DNA from: Euptelea pleiosperma
Lineage: Eukaryota > Streptophyta > Magnoliopsida > Ranunculales > Eupteleaceae
Assembly: GCA_035048495.1 (NCBI GenBank)
Contig: CM068547.1
Location: forward strand, 27,163,913-27,227,912
Direction: 5' to 3'
Length of the DNA: 64,000 nucleotides
The translations under genes and the position numbers were made by a program. Shown in pieces: positions 1-9,705 of the stretch; position 1 is the stretch's first letter; the number at the start of each line of letters is the position of its first letter. The notes beneath the pieces are model-generated. The model made no database searches, had not been told where the DNA came from, and was given only the letters and a program-made list of their open reading frames with translations.

Positions 1-2015
1 GCTGCTTTCTCATATCTCAGTGTCGCAGCACTTTCCTCCTGTCTCCTCCACCCTTTCTAGTGTAGTTGCAACTGTTACTATCTCCTAGCCTCCATCGCCC
101 CACTTCAACTCTTGATGTTTAAAGCACTCCCCTCATAAGGATATTACTATTAGTCACTCGTCCGTTAACTTTGTGCATCTGGTCCCCTTTTTTGACAAAG
201 TGATATGATAGACCATTTGCAAATTGAGATGGAACCCCACTTCTATCATAGTTATTAGATGGTCCGCCATAGTAACTCCTTTGCCTTTTTTCTTTTTTCA
301 ATCTCGCATTGACATCTTTCAACTCCGCATATTTACATCAAACCCACCTATCAACGGATATTTTTTCCAAATCCCCTTCCAGCAAAGTGTCATCATCATA
401 CCGGCGCATGCCATTGCCATCGGCGTACGAATCCCGCTCGAGACGTGTGGAGTCACTGGAACTGCTAGAAGCTCTAGAGGGTTCCTTCAAAATACCTTTA
501 CCTTTCCCAGAGATAATGGTTTTACCCTTGTTAAAATAACTCCCCAGTTGTCGATCATCTGAGTCTTTGAGTCTAATACCTGTAACAAGCCTGATAAGGG
601 CTCCACCATCGTAAAATATGCATTGAAGAGATTTCTTCTCATGCTAAGCATCTCGATTCTTCCATCCTTTATTCTGACGATAAAGCGGAGGGAGGCTATG
701 GTGAGACACGGCAGCACCAAACAAGGGCCTCCCAGTTACAGTCCTACCCCTCCTACTTGACCTCTGCTCTGGGTTATACAACCCTCCATGTGTCTGTGCC
801 TCCAATCTCAAACCTGATCGTGTTGGCTAGTCTTAACACCACCGTGATACATACAATCATCACCAGCTGCTTCTATTTGAAAACGACGATCAAAAGGTTG
901 CCACCCCCACCCCTCTTCTAACATGCCTCCCTCTACTAGTAGCTGCTGCAAGCCTCCCTCGATGGCGTGTTCTAGGTCTACTTCCCTGGCTGTAGACGTC
1001 CAACGGACGACTTTTCGAAAAACCTCCCTCGGTTCGCCAATCATACCTTGCCACCTCAGCTCCTCCTGCATTCCGCCTGTTCCTCCTATACTCTCTTCTA
1101 TCCACTGCAACTTCCTCCGTCCGTAGACTGTGAAGAACTCCGGCGAAGTCTTTCTTCCCCCCATATCTTGCAACCACTTCAGTATCCACCGGAGCCGCAA
1201 GCATCTTCGGCGGGCTTTCAACCCATATGGAAACCGAAGTCACTAGCCCTTCACATAGAAATTTCAATTTATGAGGTATCTCCTCCCCTCTTCTGACCTT
1301 CAATCTAGCCCACTCCATATAAGACAAATCTGTTGTGGCTGTGTCTACTTCCTCCAGTCCTCCGCAAAGGTCCCCAATAACGTTGAAGGTTGAATCACCC
1401 CATAAATGGAGGGGCAGTCCAAACACTCTAATCCATCTAAAGTCCTCATCCTTAATGAAGACGGCTCGTCCTGCTCTATCGCTCCAAACATCCAGAATAG
1501 GAAAGCTTCCCCCTTCATATGCTTCCCTACCTTAAGTATCTTGGACTCTTCCTTTTCAGATGGGAATACTAACAACAACAGATTGATGCACATGCGCCTC
1601 ACGTTTACTCCCGCATACACCTTCCAATGCTTATCCACCCAAGTTTGGATTTGTATACTATCAACGGGATCTTTATCGGAGCGGCAAACTAAAAAAGTTT
1701 TCAGAAACTCCAGCCTCTCTAGGACATCTTGAGAGTTCGACGCTATGTAGACTCCAAGCTTTCTGGCCACAATGGTGCACCCCTTCCTTTTGGAAGTGTC
1801 CTCAAACCAGCTGCCTCCTTGTAAGTCCTCCCTGGTCCGTTCAGAGGCAACACCTGGCTCCTGAATTCTCTATGGTAGAGGAAAACCTTTTCCACCTCGC
1901 TCCCGGTGCATATCTCCGTGGTTCACTTGTCAATCTGCTTCACATTGAGTTGAACAGATTGCAGAGAAGAGTTTTTGATGAGGTAGATGAGTTTTTGGAT
2001 CGCCATTTTTTAGCC
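1..2015 (-). pseudogene. LINE (L1-type) ORF1 remnant, DUF4283-like
   Basis: Read on the minus strand, open pieces at 1345-1770 and 890-1426 join by one frameshift near 1440 into a protein resembling the N-terminal domain of plant L1 ORF1 (DUF4283). The first piece has the pattern 'WVDKHWKVYAGVNVRRM' then 'GEAFLFWMFG'. The second has 'VFGLPLHLWGDSTFNVIG' followed by 'CGGLEEVDTATTDLSYMEW', the family's hallmark after the DUF4283 fold. A possible ATG lies near 2007. Downstream (toward base 1) the frame breaks repeatedly and no endonuclease or reverse-transcriptase domain is visible inside the window. The element runs off the left edge. Seen: motifs and frameshifts. Known: ORF1 binds element RNA. 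Inferred: dead copy. Confidence 0.7.
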
Positions 2016-2515
2016 CCCCCCAAAAAATTAATAATAATTAATTTAAAAAAAGTATAAACAATTTGAGTAATCATATAATTTATACAAAATTAGATTGTCG
2101 GAATAAATAAAACTCGATAGATTATTGAAAGACAACAATATTGAAAGTTAACTTAAATTTAAAAGTAAACTTCGATTAAATAGTTAACTAAAGTCAACTT
2201 ATTAACTTATTCAAAATCAAGATTTTTTAATTAATCAAAATCTAATAGTTTTGATTTAAATATAATCGATTTCATTTCAAAAATTAATGTTAGAAATTAA
2301 GTTTATCAAATGTGGTCAAAATGTTGAAATTTTGGCTAAGTATAAAATATTTAGTTTTCTATTTATTATTGATCAAAATTTTATAATTTATGAATATTTT
2401 TTTTCGATAATTACTCTTTTATATTTAACAAATAATAGGAAAAATCAACAGCTTCAGAAAATAAGAAAAATTATACTTTAAGTAACTTTTACATTTTATT
2501 TAAAAAGTTTCATTG
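2016..2515. other. AT-rich spacer, nothing recognised
   Basis: AT-rich stretch between the LINE remnant and a hAT-type foldback. Short open frames here lack any recognisable motif. No gene, RNA or repeat end was seen. Confidence 0.5.
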
Positions 2516-2523
2516 TCTGTAAA

Positions 2524-3245
2524 TAGGATTGCAACTTGGGTAGGCTCAACCCAAGCTCGACGGGTTGAACCCGGCATTAGAGTTGGATTGGGTTAACCCT
2601 TTTAGAACTTGGGTTGGGTTTGGATCGGATTTTTGGTAACCTGATCAAATTGGGTTGGGCTAGGGTTGAGGCTCGGCTCAACCCGACCCAACCCAACCCA
2701 AACCTGACAAACTACATATATGTATTAGTATACCGAAACATCCATGTTACATTTTGGCAAATGCAGCAACTCATGGATGTTTATCCTTAGCAAACTACAA
2801 CCTTTGTGTGAGATTACAAAATGCCTTTGAAACTGCATTTCGACATTTTATGTGATTACTTGATATTGAAAATATCGTGTTTTCTTTGACGATTGTTTTT
2901 TGTTATTTCTTTAGTAACTTTTATCGTGCATTTAAGTTAATGAACTTTTCCTTTATTATGAAAATATCATATTTTCTTTCATGAGGTGTTGGAAATGAAG
3001 TTATTATTTAATGGTTAGCATAACAGTTATTGTATTGACCAATAAATTATTTTAGCATGAAAAAATTTAGCAATCTTTTCGACCAATAAAAAAAAATAAG
3101 AAATTGACCAACCCGACCTTTGGGTTAGGGTTGAAAAATTTAGGCCCGATCTTCGGTTGGATTGGGTTTGGGTTCGCAGCTTTAAGGTTGGGTTGGGCTA
3201 GGGTTGACCCCCAACCTGACCCAACCCGTCCGAGTTGCAGCTCTA
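2524..3245. mobile_element. hAT-type nonautonomous foldback with GGTTGGGTT-rich ends, copy 1
   Basis: A 722-bp element flanked by the perfect 8-bp duplication TCTGTAAA (2516-2523 and 3246-3253). Its ends are inverted repeats: TAGGATTGCAACTTGGG at the left and CCGAGTTGCAGCTCTA at the right. Inside the ends are long runs of GGTTGGGTT / AACCCAACCC, around an AT-rich core. An 8-bp duplication and a TAGGG..TGCAA-type end fit the hAT superfamily. There is no transposase. Two relatives lie at 56419-57545 and 58591-59194. Confidence 0.8.
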
Positions 3246-3253
3246 TCTGTAAA

Positions 3254-4943
3254 TCAGATTTTTACTCATGAAGTGAAATTTCACTTTTTGAATTCCTCGG
3301 AATTTGGATCTGAATGTATTTTTATTGGTTCCAAATGGGGGGTATTTCTATATTTTCATTAAATAACTTAAAGTAAATAAGTGCTAGTAACTTATTTACT
3401 TAAATATTTTTAATGAAAATAAGTGCTGGTAAACAGAAGTAAAAACTTGTAAGAAGTAAGCATCCTGAAAATTTTCTAAAATTCTCTTGAGAACAAGTCC
3501 GATCAATTGGACTCTTTTTAATCGATTGGGACTTTACTCCAATTGATTGGTGAATTTTTTTGAAATCTTCCTGAGAACAAGTTCGCTCTATTGGGCTCTA
3601 TCTGATCGATTAGACGATAACTCCAATTGATTAGGCTCTGTCAGAATCAAACCCATAACTACGATTTTTCACATTTTGACCATTAAAAACTTAATCGAAT
3701 CACCAAGAACTATAGGAAAGTCTCTAATACCAACTATGTTGATACTTTTCAAACTAAACATCGAAGAACAAAATAGTTTTGTAGATTGAAATTAAAATGA
3801 ATATCTTATTGAAAGATTCAACTAAAATTCTTTCAAACAAGTATAGCCATAACAATCCATGCAAATCAAATGTAGATGATTAAAAATGAAATAATTCTGA
3901 ACGAAATAGAATCATGATAGTAACTTAAACGACCTACCTCTTCCACGTTCTTCTAATGAACCAAAACTCTTGTTTTCTCCTTGATATCCTTTTTTCCAAC
4001 ATCAATTCCTTATTTCCCTTTTTGATTCATTCTCATACGATTCAATCTTCTTTTCCATTAATCAATCTTTGCAACAATCTCCTCTTCAATCTTTGGCTTC
4101 CCTCCGTTTTTTCAGTTCTCTATCTGGGCTCTCTCTCTTAGTAGGTTTCTCTCTAGATACTCTTTTTTTTTCATATGTTTTGTTTTTAAATTTATTTGAT
4201 TATTGAATGTAATTTATAGATAATTTAAACCTAACTTAACCTACTCACCAAATCTAGTGATCAGATGAGTTTGATTCAGGTTCCACTATGGTGTTTGACA
4301 CGAACATCCTAATCCCTATACTTAATATTTAATTAGTTAATTGTTAAATATAGTTTTATAATAATTTTATTTTTAATAGTCAGATCGAGATTCTATCGAT
4401 CTCCAATTTGAGCATAGTAACCATCTATGTTCATGTTTTTCAATGATCTATCCATCTATATAATTGAATTTCTTAAAAAGTTTTTTGATTAAAATATCAA
4501 CTTTTGACATATTATTGTGCATTTTATGAGATTTTTTTTATAACTTTTTATAGAAAACTTAAATTTTAACATGTTTACGGTCTAAACTATCTTTCTCGAT
4601 ACTTCTGAGTCTAATGACGAAGTCTATTTTTTCATCAAACATTTTTACAAGATTCTTAGTTTTGTGACCAACACTTTATCTCTCAAATTTTGATTAGAAT
4701 TTTGGTCAAATCAAAATTTTGACTTGTAAAACCCTTTTTTAATATTTTCGGTCATTACACTTCATGTTTCAAAGTCTCGGCCTATCCGAATCGGGATCAG
4801 AGCCCACAGATCCGATTCAGAAATGAATCTGTAATGCCCCGAGATCACAGTTTCCCAAAGAAGACTCACTTTGGATCAGGCAAGATGCGCCGATCCCATT
4901 TTGGATCGAGATCGAAGCCCACCGATCCCGAGATCTCGAACCA
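3254..4943. other. AT-rich spacer with possible LTR-element remnant
   Basis: No gene is recognised. At 3480-3650 there are diverged repeats of a roughly 100-bp block built around CAATTGATTGG / TCGATTGG, reminiscent of the CAATCGATTG cluster in the copia LTRs at 24.9 and 28.9 kb. Near 3720-3737 the minus strand reads TGGTATTAGAGA, a degraded version of the tRNA-iMet primer-binding site, next to a TGTTGATAC stretch that could be an LTR end. This is suggestive only. 4740-4943 is a GATCC-rich unique-looking stretch. Confidence 0.3.
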
Positions 4944-5855
4944 TCTATATAACAAAGCAGGACGGTTGTCTCCCCCTCTTATAAGGCTTCATAAAGGATG
5001 GCTGAGATCTTATCACACCAAATGGACAGTGGATCTCAGCCACTCACACCCAATTTTGACAAACGCTTTGTCGATGAGTGCCGTGGGCAAGGGTCACTTG
5101 CTATTTACCTACATAAAAGGAATGAAATGGGTTGGATTTACATATAGCCCAAGGGTCAGTCTCAAGAGCCCCACTTTTTATGCCTCGAGAGGGGTGTTAC
5201 CATTAAAACGGATTGAAACGGCCAGGGCAAAAATGGAAAAAATGGATTTTAATAGATTTAATAATTTTAACGAAAAAAAGTAGTGCTGAAATTCAAATTT
5301 TAAAATTTAAAATTTGAAAATTGAAAATTGAAAATAAAAAATAGAATTTAACAGAAATTTATTGGTTTTCTTATACCCTTCTTATCTTATATGGCTTCAA
5401 TAATGAGTGGCTGAGATCCACTATGCTTCATATCGATGGCTGAGATTAACTCCCACCTGATTTTGACAAACACTTTGTCGGAAAGTGCCACGGGCACGGG
5501 CCACCCACGCATATATCAAGACAACTTAGTTTTATTCTCTTATCTTATCCATCCATCTAATGTGGACGGTTAGATAAAGAGTGGTTGAGATCAAATCCAT
5601 CTATCTAATGTGGACGGTTAGATTTCAGTCACTCAATCTACCTCATGTGACCTCAATTTATTCAAAATTTAAATTTCAACACCGTTATTTTTTGTTATTT
5701 CTGTTATTTTCTCATTTCTCCCTCTGTGCGTTACAATCCATTATAATGGAAAAAATGGTAACGCACTCGTCTGTTATACCGTTTGAGTGCCGAAGGCACC
5801 CAGTTTTTGCAAACGCTTTTGTCGGAGAGTGCCGTGGGCATGGGCCATTTACTAT
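4944..5855 (+). mobile_element. Nonautonomous Helitron, array unit 1
   Basis: Begins TCTATATAAC after an A, and ends with a GTGCC..GGGCAC hairpin followed by about 12 nt and CTAT (a one-base change from the Helitron CTRR terminus). The next unit starts directly afterwards. It contains the family's recurring body: 'GTGGATCTCAGCCACTCAC', a duplicated GAGTGCCG..GGCAC hairpin, and AACGG-rich segments. TC start, terminal hairpin, CTRR-like end and absent target duplication are Helitron features. No Rep/helicase is present. Confidence 0.6.
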
Positions 5856-5993
5856 TCTATATAACAAAACACATTGGTTGTCTGCCTACTTATACCTCTA
5901 ATCCTTCCCCAAATAGACAGTGGATCTCTGCCACTCACTTGATTTTGGCAAATTCTTTGTTGAGGAGTGCCGATGGCACGGGGCACCCACTAG
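5856..5993 (+). mobile_element. Short Helitron, array unit 2
   Basis: A 138-bp unit from TCTATATAAC to hairpin plus CTAG, joined directly to the next TCTATATAAC. It has only the 5' end, the 'GTGGATCTCTGCCACTCAC' block and the 3' hairpin, so it looks like a deletion derivative. The exact CTAG|TCTATATAAC junction is one of several in this window. Confidence 0.6.
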
Positions 5994-6006
5994 TCTATAT
6001 AACAAA

Positions 6007-6532
6007 GAGAACGCATATTTGCACACCCCATTCCTATCCCGTTGGACTCCTAGTCGGGGCACACCCCTAAAAGAGAGATCTCTCTCTAAAACTTTGCTGA
6101 CCAGTGACCGCTCAAAAAATGAGCCACGTGGCATATTTTAGAGGATACTGACCGTATGGATGTTTTGCCAATCCCCAGGTGGACCTAAAAACAAAAAATC
6201 AGCTTGATTAGTGATTTCAAACCTTTCGATCTTGTACCCCAAATAATGGTTGATAATGCTCAAATTCCCATTGTTAAATCAACCCATGAAAATGGCTCCA
6301 TTCAACACTTGGAAATCGCTAATCAACTTGAATTTTGGTTTGTAGGTTCATCTAGAGATTGGGCAAACATCTATATGGTCAGTGTCCTCTAATAATGTGC
6401 CACGTGGCTTATTTTGTGGGCCGTCAATGTGGTCACCGGTCAGCCAAGTTTTAGAGAGATCTCTCTTTTTGGGGTGTGCCCCGACTAGGAGTCCACCGGG
6501 ATAGGAAATGGGGTGTGCAAATATGAGCTCCC
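6007..6532. mobile_element. Mutator-type long-TIR MITE inside the Helitron
   Basis: A 526-bp element with long terminal inverted repeats (roughly 90 bp per arm). The left arm has 'CATATTTGCACACCCC' and 'GACTCCTAGTCGGGGC'; the right arm is their reverse complement. Flanks TATAACAAA (5998-6006) and TGTAACAAA (6533-6541) form a 9-bp duplication with one mismatch. The core (6145-6420) belongs to the 'CCGTATGGATGTTTG...ACATCCATA' foldback family seen throughout the window. It interrupts the Helitron 5' end, so it inserted after it. Confidence 0.7.
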
Positions 6533-6639
6533 TGTAACAAATCAGCTCAGTTGTCTCCCCCTCTTATCGGCTTCATATATCCAAGGGCGCATATCAACCA
6601 TTACATAAATAGACGGTTAGATTAGATGACCTCCATCTC

Positions 6640-6936
6640 TGACGCCCTTTTATCTCCTTCAAACTCCGCACACAATAATACCCTATCCCGCTCATTTTTA
6701 CTCTCCCTCTCCCTCTCCCTCTCTCTCTCTCTGGAATCTGGATCACCGACCGCCATCTCTCTTCTAGAAACCACCGATCGATCTGCAACTTCGTCCTCAC
6801 CATCAATCCTCTTCCTCACCATTCGAGAACTGCAAGTCACCGTTCGAGATCGGCAAGTCCTCGCTGCCGCTGCAACTCTGCAACTCCTCGACGCCGCTGG
6901 TCCTCGCCGCTGCAACCTTTGTCGAGGTATCCCTCT
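6640..6936 (+). other. Exon-like segment within the Helitron
   Basis: A GC-richer, CT-rich stretch with a possible 5' splice site (GTCGAG|GTATCC) followed at once by a CT microsatellite. It is open in one frame from 6626, but the translation (Ser/Leu-rich, then Ala/Arg-rich) matches no family I recognise. It resembles a plant 5'-UTR/first exon. It may be the captured part of a host gene, or part of an unrecognised transcription unit. Confidence 0.3.
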
Positions 6937-8490
6937 CTCTCTCTCTCTCTCTCTTTCTCTTTATATATATATACCATGTAGAGTTGGTGGTAGACCGTCG
7001 ATGGTGTACTACAAAAATTACTGATTTTTGTTATTTGGGTTTTGCCTTTTCTTTTCCTTTTTGTGATGTTTGAAAGAGTACATATCTGTAATGTTATTGC
7101 ATATTTGTTATAGACACTGTTTCAATTGTTTTTGTATGCATGCCTTCAAGGAATTCTTCATTTTCAAAATTATATTTGATCTCTGGAGGTCCCTTTCTTG
7201 GATTTTATCTTTGCTGCGTTCTCTACATGGTTGAAGCAAATTTTCTTCGAACTTTCAGGTTCTGTGTTTTTGGAGGTTTCGGGTTCATTTGGGTTTTATG
7301 GTTTTGATATTTTTTTGGGAGCTTTGATCCCTCTCCAAGGAATGGGCCACCTCTTGGATGGACTATAGGGCTAATATTACAGAGACTTCAACCACCCATT
7401 TGGTTGCTTGGGTTTGTGTGGTATTAAAATTACAGTTTCAACCCTGTTCTCATATAACATCACATTCTTGGGGTGATATGTTTGTGTAAGCTTGGAAAAC
7501 GTTTTAACTTTTGTCCTTCACTAATTAAGTCCCTGCTGGGATCATGAATTGCTTCATTTTACAACAGAACCACATTCTCTAGCCCTCATCTATAAACCTT
7601 GCCAAAGTCACCCAAGAACCAATCTCACATTGAAATTTCTTTTACTTCATGCATCTATGAAAAGCTTGAACACAGCCTAAACCAAGAGAATTCACTGTTG
7701 AAGCATAACTACCAGTCCAGACCTTGGTTGCTGATTGCCCACATGTGTAGGAAATGGCAAACATGCCTATAGGTGGTGTTTCATCTTCTTTAGATGGTGG
7801 AAAAACAGGCAGAAAGTTGCTGCTATGAGCACTTTATGTGTTAGAAGTTAGAACGTTGCTGATAATGGGTAATGATGTTGATTGGCTATCCTAGGACTTT
7901 GCTCACACTGCATTGTTTATTATATATATAAAGAATAAATAAAAAACTAAGTGTGAGCATAGTCCTAGGGGCACCAACACTTCAGCCAAATAAGCAAAAA
8001 AATTCAAGGTCTTACATGAAACCACCAATCAAGTTGATTTTTGGCCCATCCCTAAGTGTTTGTATGTTTTAACCGTTGGATTTTAGTCAAATCAGGGGTT
8101 GATTTGGGGTATTTGGGATACTCAGATCCAACGTCTAAAAGCCATTTATGATTTGAGTATATCTCTGCTTACCTGCTTTGTGTTTTGTTATATAGATTTG
8201 TGGAGAATTTATGATGGTGTAATCTCTTATGGTTGTCCAATAATTGTAACTCATAAACATAACAACTCTCATTTTATTGGGTTAACAAATGATGCATACC
8301 ACCTTCAAGCATATGTATTGGGTTTTTGTTCAATTACCATGTTGCAGATAGAGGACACTGCACAACAACCTGGTGGACTTTAGGTGCTCAGAAATTCATT
8401 TAAAATATGCAAGTAGTTGACTTACTCTAGCTGCCTAATTAAGTTCCCGAGAATTCCCATAATCTAAATTTCTTTTTTTTTTTTTGTTAC
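6937..8490. other. Intron-like AT-rich sequence, no gene recognised
   Basis: Unique-looking AT-rich sequence. It includes a hairpin at about 7889-7970 (arms CCTAGGACT..GCTCACAC and complement). Segment 8030-8140 resembles half of the 'ACCAATCAAGTTGATTTTTGG' foldback family. The open frame 8099-8383 has no recognisable motif and is treated as chance. Confidence 0.35.
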
Positions 8491-8954
8491 AGGAACTACA
8501 TTAGCGCGAATTTCCCATTTTTGCCTTTGTGCGTTAAAATCCGTCATAACAGCTGTTATAACGGTAACGTCCCCAGTCCGTTATACCATTTGAGTGCCGA
8601 AGGCTCCCAATTTTTCAAACACTTTTGTCGGAGAGTGCCGTGGGCACGGGCCATTTACTAGTGTTACACATAGCATTTCGGTTCTCATCGGAGTCATTAT
8701 TAAGCCACGGAATACATAACAGGCTTTCGTATCCGACATTCCGACCCATATATCAGCCACGGCTCAAGTATGTAAGCTTGTGAGTCTGTGACACGGATCA
8801 ACGCATAAATTCGGTATTGGATCCACATTGGTACGATTCAGATCCGACACCATTGTCTCCCCTTGCTCAACCATCATTATTATATCTCAGAAAACACAGT
8901 CGCCATGAGAGAAGAAAGCAATAAGACAAAGAACATAAACCTTCTCTAACAGCC

Positions 8955-9658
8955 ATGGAAGAGCTTGCTTGGTTCGCAAGCGTCGCCACCTGCGTCAAGC
9001 TCCTCCTCATCCCCTCCTACCGAAGCACAGACTTCGAAGTTCATCGTCACTGGCTCGCTCTCACCTCCTCTCTTCCCCTCTCTCTCTGGTACTCAGACGA
9101 AACTAGTCCATGGACCCTCGATTACCCTCCTCTCTTTGCTTACTTTGAACGATTCCTCTCTGTCTTCGCCCATCTCATCGATCCCAAGATCGTAGACCTT
9201 CATCAGGGTTTGAATTACAGTGCAGAATCTGTGATTTACTTTCAGAGACTCAGTGTTATCGTCTCTGATCTGTGTCTCTTCTACGGAGTTTACAGGTTGA
9301 GTAAAAACCTTGGTTTAAGGAGGCGGAGGATGGTTTGGGTTTTGGTCGTTTGGTCTCCGGCGCTTATTATTGTGGACCATGTGCATTTTCAGTACAATGG
9401 GTTCCTTCTTGGATTTCTATTGATTTCGCTCTCGTTTTTGGAGGAAGGGAGGGATTTGATGGGAGGTTTTGTTTTCGCAGTTTTGTTGTGTTTCAAGCAT
9501 TTGTTTGCGGTGGCAACGCCGTTGTATTTTGTGTATTTGTTGAGGCACTATTGCAGGGGAGGATTGGCTAGGGGTTTTGGGAGGTTTTTGATGATGGGAG
9601 CAACAGTTGGGGTGGTTTTCGCGGTGGCGTTCGGGCCATTTTTGTATTATGGGCAGGT

Positions 9659-9705
<47 letters not shown>

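Larger units (their letters stand above)
5994..8661 (+). mobile_element. Helitron array unit 3 with possible captured gene segment
   Basis: Starts TCTATATAAC directly after the CTAG of the previous unit, and ends at 8661 with a GTGCC..GGGCAC hairpin, 'CGGGCCATTTACTAG', then T. Family-type sequence covers about 5994-6625 (interrupted by a MITE at 6007-6532) and 8505-8661. The 1.9 kb between is unlike other members of the family. It looks like foreign DNA: a GC-richer exon-like stretch (6640-6936) ending at a GT donor, then AT-rich intron-like sequence, then a poly-T tract and TTACAG acceptor near 8491. The 3' end lies 293 bp before the ALG8 start codon. Capture of a host gene piece is inferred. 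Confidence 0.5.

Noticed and set aside
2524..3245. Telomere-like GGGTT/AACCC runs
   Set aside because: Words are GGTTGGGTT, not the plant TTTAGGG repeat, and they lie in the ends of a transposon with an 8-bp duplication.
4834..5283. 149-aa open frame
   Set aside because: Spans the edge of a Helitron unit and the same sequence is broken in sister units; it is repeat noise.
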